This document shows positions 47,431-60,500 of a stretch of DNA of 64,000 nucleotides, one piece after another; position 1 is the stretch's first letter, and the number at the start of each line of letters is the position of its first letter. The DNA is from Trogon surrucura. Taxonomy: Eukaryota; Chordata; Aves; Trogoniformes; Trogonidae. The translations under genes and the position numbers were made by a program. The notes beneath the pieces were generated by a model. The model was not told where the DNA came from, did not search any database, and saw only the letters and a list, made by a program, of their open reading frames with translations. The stretch covers positions 69,501 through 133,500 of the forward strand of contig CM036629.1 of assembly GCA_020746105.1 (NCBI GenBank), given 5' to 3'.

Positions 47431-48321
47431 AACATCTTGATCCTGCCTGGAGCCTCCTCAGATCACCTCGAATGCTCAGCCTTGCCTTGATTGCCTTCTC
47501 CCAAGGATGCACATCCTCAGAATGAGCTTTATCCCTTGTTGATGCTTGTGATCCTGTCTTAGTGCAGTTGCTTTGCTGTCTGCAGCTTAGCAGGAAACGT
47601 CCCAGGCCTGGAGCAATATCTGAATGCACTGTTAAATAGCTGCATATTAAATGAACTCTGCAAATTACACATGAAAGAGGGTGTTTAGAAGGAGGTAGCT
47701 CTAGGCATGTCGCTCTCCAAGTCTGGCAACAAGCTTTTCTCGTCTTGTGGAACATTGCTAAAAATAGGTAAAAATCATTCCATTGTTCAGGTTTGAGCTA
47801 CGTATTCCTACAGGAGGTGGGAAAATGGCATCTGCAACGGAGATGGTGGATAACAGCATGGTCTATTAAACGTCATTTTGTTGTGCTCTAAGACAGGAAA
47901 TACTCTGATCAAATAATGCAACAGGATAACTTGCCGTTCTCCTCTCAGCTTCCATCCACTGCCATAATCCCAATTCCAGTATTTATATAAACAGAATCTG
48001 TGTCCCTACCTTGACTTTACATTTTCGACCTTAGCATGAATTCTTCTCCATTGGTTTGGAAAGCTGGAAGACAGAAATAAATGAAAAAAAGAAAGAAATG
48101 GGTTCACATAGTCCCAGAAATGGATCCCCGTATGCAAACTCAGCATTTTCAACTATAGCTGGTTTATTCAGTTTTCCGATTATGTAATAAGTGAATACAA
48201 ACATTTCCACAACATTGCCACCAAGCCTGGATGCCCAGGCACAGGAATGGAGCAAAACAAAAAATGGGTCTTAAAAATATCAACCATTCTGAAAGAAAAG
48301 GATCTTTCCAGAAGTCGGTTG

Positions 48322-48438
48322 GCCAGGTCGGACAGGGCTTTGAGCAACCTGTTCTAGTGGGAGGTGTTCCTGCCCATGGCAGGAGGGTCGGAAATGATCT
48401 TTAAGATCTCTTCCAATGGAAACCAGTCTATGATTCAA
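48322..48438 (+). mobile_element. short CR1 3' tail
   Basis: GGTCGGACAGGGCTTTGAGC, GGTGTTCCTGCCCATGGCAG and GATCTTTAAGATCTCTTCCA end in AGTCTATGATTCAA. This is the last about 115 bases of a CR1, lying just beyond the sulfotransferase gene's 3' end. Confidence 0.8.
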
Positions 48439-48880
48439 TGTCTCCTCATACTGGCAAGTAACAATTAACATCCTCTTTATTCATACTCCATTTATATTTC
48501 CTCTTCCTTTGCAGTGCAGTTGTTCCATGTGGATTCACTAGTATTCAGCAATGGCCTGTGGAGGGTTTGAGCTCTGCTGTCTGGTCCCAGTCCTTTGGCA
48601 TTGTTTGCTCCAACCCACACATATTTCCTCTTTTGCAGAAACCACGGACTTAATTTGGAAAACAGACTTGGATTGTGGCCAGGTCTCCAGGGGCCCTGGA
48701 GAGTGACCATGTGCTGCTGAGAAAGCTCTCGCGGGTGCAGCCAGGGTTCCTGTGCTATTTGTCCTTGCCTGGCACATCCATGCATGCACCTCTGTCCTCT
48801 TTTGCTGTAGGAAACAGTTTTCCACTCTGCAGCCTTTAGAGAGTAGGTGCAGAGAGCAGCTTTTCAGCTTTCAGAATTTG

Positions 48881-50020
48881 TTACACAGAGGAGTTCCGGG
48901 CAGATAAAAGATCCAGGGACATATTTTTTTGCTCTTCTTCAGAGCGAATGAGCTGGTAGCCCAGCAAGTCCATTGCATCCTTGCACACATTTTGCACTTT
49001 TTCTACTTTTTGGAAGGAAAGGGCCATCCTCCAGGCCTGGGATACTCTCAGCGCATCTCTGGACCCAACATCAAAGGCCTGTGTGCCTTGCCCCTTCCCA
49101 TGGGTGATGTTGTGCACCCATTTCTGAAGTTCTGGTGTGAAATGGAGTTCTGCAAACCTGTACATCTGAGCAGCCCTTCCTAGTGGGTCTCTGACGATGT
49201 CTTCATAGCGAACCAGCAAGTAGCGGTCTTTCAGGAAGCTGGGCACAGCCTGCTTGCCTGCCTTGTAAATCTCAACATGGCTTTTGCAGATTACTTGCAT
49301 TGTGTTGTAGGGCCCCATTTCTGCCTCTGTCCCCTGAGGCCCCAAAATAATGTCACTGTCATGTTTCAGGTCTGCCATTGCATTCTCTCGGGACCTGAAC
49401 ACAGCCCGAGGATCACGTACCAAGTGAATGATTTTAAGGTTCAGAGATGGATCAGTGAGAAGGGGATAGAGAACTTTCAGGTCAAAGAACCGTACCTCCT
49501 TTATGGCCACGTGGCTGTAGGTTTTACAAGCTTCCTCTACTTTGCTGAACGGGTACTTGCCACAGACGGTTTTGCAGTTGCCTGCACTGATTATGTCACT
49601 GCGACTGAATGAATCACAGGCAGGGGGGGAGCACAAGGCTCGGCTTGTCTCCCACTGAAATAAGTCAGACTTTTTCTTCTGGCTAGACATGTAAGCATCA
49701 AACACAGACATGTCACACAGAAAGACCGACCTGACTAGGTCCCGCACTGCCATGTGCAAGACTTTGGCACTGTTCTGGTACATCGTAACCCACACGTGCC
49801 ATGCAGGCTCCATCAGGTAGAAGACGCTGGGGTGCTGGCTGAAGATTTGTCCGGTGAAGGAAGATCCTGACCGCCAGGAGGAGAGAATGAGAATGTGGAC
49901 TGGAGAAGGCTTTTCCTCCACGGGAACATTGATGTTGCAGGATAGGAAGTGGAAGTGGATCAGAAGGAAGGACAGGACTGCCAGAATCAGGAGCACCTGC
50001 ACCCTTCTAGGCTTCATCAT
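48881..50020 (-). CDS. CHST6: N-acetylglucosamine 6-O-sulfotransferase, CHST5/CHST6 type
   Basis: A type II Golgi membrane enzyme that transfers sulfate from PAPS to the 6-hydroxyl of GlcNAc, as in keratan sulfate. It is a single coding exon of 379 residues from the ATG at 50018-50020. The frame is open 14 codons further, but an intron acceptor (CTCTGCAG, AG at 50034-50035) lies between, so the MMKPRRVQ start is preferred. Visible: a short cytoplasmic end, a membrane segment at about 8-27, the 5'-phosphosulfate-binding loop SSWRSGSSF at 47-55, and the 3'-phosphate-binding motif VRDPRAVFRSR at 201-211. FYLMEPAWHVW and HNITHG are also conserved. Length matches family members (about 390). The choice between the close paralogues CHST5 and CHST6 cannot be made by eye. 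A poly(A) candidate is at 48476-48481. The frame is intact. Confidence 0.93.
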   Translation of the reverse strand: MMKPRRVQVLLILAVLSFLLIHFHFLSCNINVPVEEKPSPVHILILSSWRSGSSFTGQIFSQHPSVFYLMEPAWHVWVTMYQNSAKVLHMAVRDLVRSVFLCDMSVFDAYMSSQKKKSDLFQWETSRALCSPPACDSFSRSDIISAGNCKTVCGKYPFSKVEEACKTYSHVAIKEVRFFDLKVLYPLLTDPSLNLKIIHLVRDPRAVFRSRENAMADLKHDSDIILGPQGTEAEMGPYNTMQVICKSHVEIYKAGKQAVPSFLKDRYLLVRYEDIVRDPLGRAAQMYRFAELHFTPELQKWVHNITHGKGQGTQAFDVGSRDALRVSQAWRMALSFQKVEKVQNVCKDAMDLLGYQLIRSEEEQKNMSLDLLSARNSSV

Positions 50021-50035
50021 GGTTGCAAGAGACCT

Positions 50036-51584
50036 GCAGAGACACAGGACGTTCAGCATCACAGGACTGTGAGGAAGCCAGAATGTCCTGCATCAGGCAG
50101 CTGCCCATCCCTCTGCAGGCTCAGGGTGTCGGAAAGCTGCCAAACTACAAGAGGCACTGTGCCCACCACCCCACAAGGTGTCTTTGGAAAGGACATAAAT
50201 ACTGTAGGGCCCAAAGTTTTCTGTAACAGAAACACTGTTTGCCAGTAAGCCGTTCTAATGCAGCCTGCAAAGATCACCGAAAAGCTTGTCTTTACTTTTA
50301 TCAAAGTTTAGGAGTTAGTTCAGTATATTGAAATAAGGCAGTACACGCAAATGTATACTTCGTGTACACAGTCACTGCAGACGTGATCCTGGCAATTTTT
50401 ATTTGTTTTTGTGGAGAATTCAACAGTTCAACATCATTACTTTTAAGCTTCTTTTCTGATCACTGTTTACAATTATTTTTTATTCCAGAATGTTGGAAAA
50501 ATAAAATGTATGCTTCCATTTCTTTTGCTTATATTGTTTCTGAAATTTCAAGAAACATTTCTTGTCATCACAGGCACAAATATACTAAAGGAAGTCACCT
50601 GGCACTATAATAAATCCAAGCACAACAATATCTCTTCCACAATCAGAGCATCATAGGCAATTTTGCTAGGAAGGCCCATGAGAATTTATCTCATCCATCT
50701 TTGTGTAGGCAGGCTTACCTACAACTAACCCTTTCTTAGACTAACTTTTTTTAAAGACTCTCTTCCGCTACCCAACCCCTCTCATCCTGTAGGTCTTTCC
50801 TGACAAGAGGTACAACATGTTAGTCCAACTCAAAGGTCTGCCCAAAGCTGGCAACTTGTTTCTTGCACTAAACCTTTGCTCTGCCTGTTGAGGATGACTT
50901 CATTGTTGAAGAATGTCTATTGTGCTACCTGGGGACAATTCATTGCCTGAGTACCAGCTAGCACAGGAATCTGCAGGAAGTACACTGTCAGGGATGGGAT
51001 CTGAGGCAGAAAGGATTCACTTAATTTTAAAAAGGTACATTAAAAAACATGCTCTGCTTACTGTTCCTGTCTTATGTGCTCTCCTCCCCTCACCCAGCCA
51101 TGCCTGACTGCGATTGTACACAGGTGGGTGCAGCAACAGGGGACAGGTTCCTCCGGTGGCACTGCCACCCACGCAGCACGGCCGCTCCCCTGTCCTCGCG
51201 TGCCAGCCAGGTGGTGTAGCCACGGTGCAGTGGAGACAGGTGTCTCTAGCCAGTGGCACTCCTTTACATTGCCCAAGGTGAACAAAAGTTAAATAACCTT
51301 ACTGGTCCTCAGCCGTGGTCATTCCTTCTAGGTGCTTCCACAGCTGGACAGGACAGAGCGAGCAGGGCCTTCAGAGCTGTGGAGCAGGCTGGAAGTCCTC
51401 CTGGACAAAGCAGTACTGGAGCCCAGGTCGTTACAGCTTTGTGCAGCCCGTGATTACACTGAATTCAGGCAGCCAAGCTCATGCAGAGCAAGGGCCTTCC
51501 TGCTAAAGCACGAGTATACAGTGTGCCCCAACTGGACATGATGCAGACACTGCTTTGCTCACTAAGTGCTTACCATGTTATCTT
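50036..51584. other. intergenic / 5' non-coding region of the sulfotransferase
   Basis: The first untranslated exon of the sulfotransferase should lie here or beyond, but no boundary can be assigned. Small open frames at 51017-51541 on both strands show no resemblance to known proteins. Confidence 0.4.
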
Positions 51585-54500
51585 CTAGGTCCGTGGTAAT
51601 GCGTGAATGTTCCCAGTCAAAATTTCCCTAACCTCCTCCTTATACCCTGCCTCAATTTCCCTCTGCAGTGAGGCTTTCAGACCAATTTGCATGTGCATGC
51701 CTTCTCCCATGATTTCTGTTCCTGTGACACCGATGTTTAGATGCACCTGCTGTGCATTCGTTTTGAGCTTAGGGTTTCTAAGGCAGCAATTACAAGTTCT
51801 CAGAAACAGGACAATGCCCAGCCCGATTGCTGCCAATAAGTGCTGCCATAATATGAACTTTATTTTAGTAATGTCTTGCAAGGATGGGGCTGCACATTTA
51901 GTGAGGAACCACATGCTTCTGTTCACCTGGAGAAGAAGCCCAGGGATTTTTCTGGTTATACATATGGACTGTAGCGTTCAGGTCTAGCAAGAAGCTGATA
52001 AATGTCAACATTTGGACAAAGCATAGGAGGAGATGCAAACAAAGACTGTTGTAAAAAATAAGTCATAGAACAGCTTCCTCCTTGCAAATGAATATAGCAG
52101 TGTTTACCAGAAGTCTTGGCTTCCAAATAAACTTTGATGATATCACTCCCATCTGGCACCATTAATATCATTACTCTAACTCTCAACAGACTTCCCAGAC
52201 TATAGTCAGAAGCTTTTAGTTGAAAAAAAAATTCTGTTGAGCAGGCATTAACATTGGCGTTAAGATACCCAGACAGATTTAAAACCACAGAAATCATTAT
52301 TTCTCTAGAAACCGGTGTGTGAATAATGAGAGTCAAAGAGAATCGATTCATGTTTTTTGGAAAGCAAAGGTGGGCTTTTATTTTGAGTCAAACTAAGGTG
52401 GGAAGCTGGACGTTTTAGACATTTCACAGAGCATGCAGGCCATGCCTGTGATTGCTTTTGGTAGAAACAGCCTCCTGTGAGGCCATGGACTCAACAGCTT
52501 CTTCATTCTTATACAAGAAGTAGTAATGGTTGTGGTCCTGACAAGTTTGTCGCAGCAGGGAGGGGAGAAAGACTGAAATAAGTTGTGCCTGGTGAAGTGG
52601 AATAGCGAAGCAGCAGTAGAGCAGTAGAGACTTTATCAGATGTTTCCTAATACAAAAGAAATACTAATTGCATAAACTTATTTTTCACCATGGCATCTCT
52701 TGATCATGGCGGTTGGAATGTTTCTAAGCTAAAGTGTTAAACTTAACAACTTTTTTCCTATGGGAAACGTTCAGAGTCACAAATTATTCAGTTCATTTCA
52801 TATAGCAAAAGTGAAATACGAAGCCCTCACAAAGCTGCAGAGTAAAAGCTCAGCCAAGAATGATTGAGGTAATCTCAGCTACAGAACAAAAAAAAAAATG
52901 CACACTGTAAGTGTCTGCTGGCAGATATAACACACCTGGGAGTAGTAAGAACAGGAATAATATCAAGGCACTGAAGAACAGAAACTACTGAAAAGTATGA
53001 CAGTTCAGTGTCACCATGTTAGAGTCTCCCACAGCACATGTACAAGAACAAAGAACTGGGATCTGCCTGCCTGAGCAGCTAGAGTCTCTAAAAAAATGAA
53101 GTTTTAAGATTTTCCAGAAACAAACAGGAGTCTTGTAAAAACTTGATCATGACAAAGTAAGCAGATCATGCTAATGACCCTGTACCACAGAAAGAAGCCC
53201 CAGTGACACATATCCACTAAACACAGTCTGAGAGTGGGTGGCATGTCCTCGGACTATGGGTTTGTTGAACCTCTACATATCTGTGGGTGGGGATGTGGGG
53301 GGGGGGGGTGACAGTACAGCCCAAAATACTATGCTATGCAGATTGTGGCTGGGTGCTCTACAAGTCAGGGAGAGCTCTCTGGACCCATACAGATCCCTCA
53401 CTGCTGTAGTGGCGGTAGTGTAGCACAGAGGATCTGGTGCCAGGGAAGCCCCAGACACTGGTCTTTGATGGCTGCTTGTAGTTCTATCAAATCCTTCTTC
53501 AATTTGGCCTAATCAGCTTCTGCAGAATTAGAAGTAGCATCTGCCCATTCAGAAGAGAACAGATGGAAAGACTGCCACTAGTGGGAAATGCTGAGAAAGG
53601 GGACTGAGAAGACAGCCTGGAAAAGCAGAAACTACCCTTTAAGCCAGATCAGGCCCTTGTGTCTGCAGAAGGAATCACGCAGCAATTTACTGGCATCCAT
53701 CTGCTTATAGCATTTTACAAAAATTGTCACCAGGTTCAGGCTGCTGAGCATGAGCAGCGAATACAGTTCTGGGCACTAGAGCATCCACACCAGATACCAA
53801 GAAATTGTTGAAAATCTCACCTTAAGTCCTCTTGAGGCACCACCAGACCTGGCTCAAGCACAGTTGCCCTCACACGCACATGCACTGCTGTGGTATACAC
53901 TCCTCGAGGCAGCCACACAGGCAGCTGTGCATCTATGTACTGGCACTCTACCTTCACACCAGGCGCTCGCATACATACGTATTCTCTCTTACCTATACCT
54001 GGGTCTCCTCCCTCTTGTCCCCTTCCAGCCCTAAGACTGACTATTGTGCAGTGCCCGCCTACTTCGACCAACCTCGAACAAGAAAACTCCACCCTGCCCT
54101 AAGCAGCAAAGCATGAGAATGGCAGCTTCTTGCAGAGGCGCGAATGACCAAACACTGCTGGCAAAGGAGAAGGACCAGGAGATTCACAAAGGACACAGAG
54201 AAGTGCTTTCATGTTAAGTCCCATTGCAAGCCTCAGAAGGGACTGCTCTCGATAAAAAGAGGAACAGGGATGTCTGCAGAGTGTCACAGCAAAGGACAAG
54301 CAGGAACTGCTGTTGCAAGGAAGACCAGGTTGTCCACGAGCAGTGCAGAAACAGGGCAGGTTTGCCTGCCATTGCTCTGGCTGCTTGCCACATTGTCAGC
54401 AGATGCAGTTACAGAAAATCTCTTTTACTTTTTTCTTGCCTTGCTTGAGTTACGCATTTGAGGGATAGGAAAGAAGACTGTGTGAAAAGCGAAGCTGCAA

Positions 54501-57500
54501 AATGAGCAGCTGGACTTGGCCTGTTAATGATTCACAAGAGCACTGGAGCTACAGCGGGGCTGTGCCAGGTGAGGTAGTAAAGCAGGGCAGTGCTGGGCTC
54601 AAGAGAAGTGCCTGGTATTCTGCAACCATGCAGAGACCGTCACCTCAGGTGATTCCTATTTCAGGTCTCATCATTTCTGTCACACTGTCTGGAGAGGTGT
54701 AGACCTTCTCTTGATGGTGTACCCTGTCCCCAAGGGTCTCACTAAGCTGCTCTGAGGACAAGTAGAGTGCAGGAGACAGCAGAAGCCAAAAATCTGGGCA
54801 AGGCTGGTCCTTCTAGCAGGAGGCACAACCTGAATGGGGCAGGTCACGTTCCCTTTCAACTTGCTGCATTTCAAACACAGATGGTCAAGCCCTGGTAACC
54901 CTGGGATGGGAAACAGGGAAAGAAGCTGGCAGTCATCCAGGCAGGGCCCTGCAGAGACAACTGTGCAACCTGAATTTCAGCTATGTGTTCCTATGCCCTG
55001 CATCATGTGTAGGCAGGGTTTACAGGTGTGTTCATTAAGTGTTAGAAAGTTGGTTTGTAAAAGTCCCACCACTTGAGTTGCTCTTCCTGAAGTCTTATTT
55101 CTCCCCAATCAAGAGTTCCTTGAACAGAGATGTATCAAAACTCCTGTTCCGCTTGTATGTAGTTTGCCCAAGACATGCTGGTGCTTTGACACTGATATTC
55201 AGGCTTCATGACAGCATTGAACAGTGCTGTACAGTACTCTAGTCACAGGGTCAAGCAGATTTTTTCAGTTGCACAAATCCCAAGCTTTCCAGAAGGCAGC
55301 CTCTGAGGCATGAGCAGTTGCAGAGAGTAGGAGAGCATATTCTTCTTTGGAGATGAGACTTGGGAGGAGACACTGTTCTGGCACACTGCATTTCCTCAGA
55401 CCTGCACATCGTGGAAAGTGAAGGAGAAATCCTCTGACTTCTGAACAATGTACGTTGTTCTCCCTGTATGTCTGACTCATAAGCTTTATGAAGGAAAGCA
55501 GAAGCATATTGCAGTCGACCTTTGCTTAATGGCAGTCCGCCCCTTGTCACCTGACCTTCTACACCTTGCTTCCACCTCAGAAGATGGCTGATCACATTTC
55601 TGCTTTTTACCCTCCTTCTGTAATTAAAGGGGGTTTTGAGGGACTCAAAGACTAGTGAGCCCTGTGAACTGCCCATGCAGCCAGAGTTTCCATTTCTTAT
55701 TCCCTGGAGAAGCAAGCAACGTATGCCATGTTCCCCAGCACATGTACACAGGGCACACCTGGCCCCAGTGCAGCAGCAGGCGGCTGAGGAACACATCAGA
55801 GGTATGGAAGAGAGTCCTCAGTGCTGACACTGGAGAAGATTCCCTCCCTGAGGGCATCTTTGATAGCCTGGTGAGAGAAGCAAGCATACCTAGAGCAGTG
55901 GAACCAGCTCAGCTGAAAGGTTTGACCAGCTCTGTGTGCTGTCTTCTGCTGTTACCCAGAGCAGGGAAGAGAACAAGAAGCACATTTCCTCCCCAAGTGC
56001 TCTCCTTGCCTGCAGTAGGCTCTGGAGCACGATTCATCTCTCTGAACGCAGGTGTCTGAAATAAGTTAGTGAGTGATGCTCTAAAAGTTCTTGTTTCTTT
56101 CTCTTGCTTGTGACAAGAACAGGAGAGCGATGTTTGTGAGTAGACATCTGCACCGAACCTGTCTAAAATTAGTTGAATCAAGCTTGTCTTTGCATTTCAC
56201 AGCACCAAGATTCTTTTATATTTGCTTGTCCAATCGTGTTTTGAACTCCCAGATAATTTTGGCATCAACAGTATTCCCTGGCAATGAAAGCATGTTTGGC
56301 CACATGTTGTGAGAACTACCTTCCTATGTTTTGTACCTGGCATATAAAAACTGTATTTAGATTAAAAAAAAAAAAAAATCAAGAGAAACAATGAGTAATT
56401 TCTCTCTGTTCACAGTCTTTAAGCTATACAGAAATTTAGCATCTCCTCTTACACGCCCTGTGGAACACAACGCATTTTATACCAGGTTGATATTTAAAGC
56501 AACTTACAGGAATCATGCTGCAGAAATGTCTGTCTCTTTCCACTGATCACAAAAGGAGCCCACACACCTAAGAGAAGGAATGGTAACTCTGGAACCATCT
56601 GTCACATGCAAGATAGATCACAGCCCTGATACAAGGCAACTCAGATTGGTGAAAGGTCTGCACACGCTCTGCATCCTTATCCCCTCTTCTGCAATTCATC
56701 TGTCTCATGAGCCCTGCACCTTGGGAGTATCCTCTTTTAGAGACAGCAATGTTTATTCACTGACAGGATTCCAGGCAGAGATGAGAGGGGCTTTGTCTTC
56801 TAAAATCTGAAGGGAAGTTTGTGATCTTGGAATGTCCTGTTTGTCTCAGATCGTGGCTTTAACTCTAGAAAAACATTTAGACTGTCAAACACAAGGACTG
56901 GTATGCTGCCACTTCTTCCTTGCCTTCCTGGAAGAATGGCAGCCTTAGGAGACTACAGGCCTCCCTCACGTGTTCATTAATATTTATTTAGAGAGATCAG
57001 TTATTTCATGATGTCACAACACATCTGAACAAGGTGCATGGTGGGATGGGCTCACATTTCCTACATCCCAATGGTAAGACGTTGCGGAGCTGCCATTAGA
57101 GTCAAAGCGGTGACAATAAACTGGTGAACGCTTGCCACAGAAAGAGCCCTCCCTTTCAAAACAGAGGGAGGTTAGGTTTTTCTTGGCTGGCACCATTAAA
57201 GCTATAGAGGAAAGATGAAAATCTATGGCTCTGCAAGATCTAGCGTGCTGGAAAGCTACAATGTGGCCCTGCAGGATTTCCTGTACTGATTACTGGATTT
57301 AGAGTACTGTGGCATTTTTGTGTTTTGGAATGCGTGAGAAGGACCCTGTTCATTGCATAAAGTAGTTTGTCAGTAATCTTCAAGAAAAAAAGAGAAGAAG
57401 TCTGTATGTCAGTTGCTTATCACTTTCACAGGGATGAAAGCAAGAGAGCAGGAGTCTGGCTTTCGCAAAGAACTTCTTTGGCAGGGGTGCTGTATACAGT

Positions 57501-60500
57501 CTTGTTGCTTTAGAGATAGTCATTCATAGAGGATGGAAAGGAAATGCAGCAGTCAGGCAAAGAACAAAATGCATAGGAGCAGAGGTGCAATTTCTATGCT
57601 AAATTCCGATCAGAGCACGTTCCTCTTTGTGAGACTTTGAGAAGGGGTTAAGCATGCAGGTGTTTGGATATCTCTTGTGCGGATACTGTGGATGGAGATC
57701 AACAAGGTATTCAGAGAGAAGCAGCTGAAGAGAGGAGTCTTGTGATGCCAGGATGGACCTGCTTTGGCTAAAGAGCGCAGACAGATGAAGATTAATGACT
57801 TAACCCAATCCTGAAGGCAGATAAATTGCTTCAGAGCAGAATGCTGAAGGCCATGGTGTCTGGAATGAAAACTTGTGCTTCATTGTATACATATTAAAGT
57901 TGACAACCCTGACTACGTTAATGAGTTTAACAAAGTACATGCCAAACATATATGACTATAGTACTTAACTCTTCACTCCAACTGTGCTAAGCATGACTTC
58001 ACCAAGGGCAAATGCAGCCTGACAAATTTGGTGGCTTTTTACAATGCGGTTATAGCATTGGTGGGTAAGGGAGCAACTGATAAGGATAAGGTGGATAACA
58101 AAGAGCAACTGATGTCATCTTCCTGGACTCATGCAAAGCATTTGACACTGTCTCACATAACATCCTGGTTTCTAAATCGAAAGAACACAGATCTAATGGA
58201 TGGACCACTCAATGGATAAGGAATTGGCTAGATGGCCACTCTTTGAGAGTTGTGATCAATGGCTCCAGGTCCAAAAGGAGACCTGTAACAAGTGGAGTCC
58301 CTCAGAGATCAGCACTGGGACCATGGCTGTTTGACGTTTTTTGTTGGTGACCGGGGACAGTGGGATCAAGCGCTTCCTCAGCAAGTTCACTGATGACACT
58401 GAGCTGTGTGGTGTGGCTGACATGCTGGAGGGAAGGGATGTCATCCTGAGGGACCTGGACAGGCTGGAGAGATGGGCCTGCACCAATCTCGTGAAGTTCA
58501 GCAAGGGCAAGTGCAAGGTTCTGCTCCTGGGTCAGGGCAATATCAACCACAAACACAGGCTGGGCAATGAGTGGGTCGAGAGCAGCCCTGCAGAGGACTT
58601 GTGGGTGCTGACTGATGAGACACTCAACATGAGCCAGCAATGTGTGCTGGCAGCCCAAAAAGCCAACCGTGTCCTGGGCCGCATCAAAAGAAGCGTGGCC
58701 AGCAGGTCAAGGGAGGTGATTGTGCCCCTCTGCTCCGGCAAGACCTCACCTGCAGGACTGCATCCAGCTCCAGAGCCACCAACACAAGAAGGATATGGAC
58801 CTGCTGGGTCAAGTCCAGAGGAGGCCACAAAAACGTTCAGAGGGCTGGAGCACCTCTCCTACAGGGACAGGCTGAGAGCACTGGGGCTGTCCAGCCCAGA
58901 CAAGAGAAGGCTCCTCAAGAGGAGACCTTCTAGCAGCCTCCCCATATCTGAAGGGGCTATGGGAAAGCTGGGAGGGGCTGCTTACAAGGATTGTCACAGG
59001 ATGAGGGGCAATGGTTTTAAACCAGAGCAGAGTAGATTTAGGTGAGACATTAAGAAGTTCTTTACTCTAAGGGTGGTGAGATCCTGGCACAGGCTGCCCG
59101 GAGAAGCTGTGGCAGCCCCTCCCTGAATTTGTCCAAGGCCAGGCTGGATGGGGCTTGGAGCAGCTGCTCTGATTGGAGGTGTCCTTGCCTGTGGCAGGGG
59201 GGTTGGAACTAGAGGGTCTTTTAAGGTCCCTTCCAACTCAAGCCATTCTGTGATTCTATGATAAGTGTCACCACAGGGGCAGGGAGAAATAGATAAGGAT
59301 AGGATATAAGGAATACGGAGGGAACACATCTCTGAGAGGAGAGAAAATCCTAAAGACTGAGTCAGCCAGATGTGCTTCTCCTTCACCCAAGACAGGGATG
59401 CTTTCTTGGTAAGAACTCTGCCTTCACGTTTTGGTGAGAAATACCCAGAGTAGTATTTTACTAACATTATTATTATATCTTAGAGCTATTGCAGTGAGTG
59501 AATTTATCAATGGCAATTCCAAGTCTGTGGTACCTGTCACTTTAACAATTGCCTATTCTTTACTATCTTACAACTTGTCTCAGTGTAAGTCTTTAATGGG
59601 GTTGTGAAACAGGCAAGCATTTAGCTCTGGTATGTGCCTCCTACAGCCACATACATTTCCTGGGACGTTCCTGAGCCAGAGCAATTCTTGCCCCACCTGG
59701 CTTCCAAAACAAGGAAGGACGAGACAAATGACTGCTGAGTCTCTCTCTGACCAATTTTTCTCCTTGTAGAAACCTGTCTGTGCCTCCTTTCACCATACAC
59801 CAAGTATTTGTTCCTCCAGCCCACAAAGGCAATGCCAGCAGAGCAGGTCAGATCATCTGGCTTCTGATAGGCCAGCACAGCCTGTGAAAATGAGGTTAAG
59901 TGCCAGCCCTCATGTTCAAAAAGAGCTTTGCATGGAAACCTTCCCCTGGGATCCTCCTCCCACTCCCACGAGATGCTCAAGCCTCACCTGAGCTTCCCAG
60001 CAGGCTGGGGCCTGGTTCACCAGGGACCCCTTGATCACCCCGGAGTGCCTCTCTGCAGCCGTCCAGGGTCCAGCTCAGGGCAAACCACATCTTCCCACTG
60101 CAGGCAGCTCCATGGCAGTAGAGAGCAGGGGCTGGTTCAGACAGGCTCGTGTGGCCATGGGAGGAGGACATGGGGGAGACTTCCAGACTACAGCCCCACA
60201 GAGGGACAGTCAGGAAGAGAGTGGGCAGGGCTGGGTTGCATCCAGGTTCCTGAAGTACCTGAGGAGCTAATGGCCTCACAGCTGGCAGGTGTGCTTCAGA
60301 CCAACCCACCCGCAATGCCAATTTGCCCTATGGGTTGGGCCCTGCTGCCAGCCCCTTGGCAAGCTGAAGACTTGTACATTTTACCTTGATTTGCCCGTGA
60401 GCTGAGAAGTTCCTTCCTTTTGCAAGGAAAGCACTAAGAGAGGGTGGATGGCTGTGTGTCAGCCATAAAGCACTGAGGGAGTTCTACCAGAGGACTGGAT

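Noticed and set aside
51956-52351. Full 131-codon minus-strand frame taken as one exon of the unrecognised gene
   Set aside because: Reading through to 51956 ends in a stop and would need a 35-base intron to reach the membrane-segment exon. Splicing from 52174 to 51927 keeps phase and gives a normal intron length.
55251-55796. 181-codon minus-strand frame
   Set aside because: It has no flanking splice signals in usable phase and lies in the intron between the exons at 55956 and 54948 of the unrecognised gene. Treated as chance.
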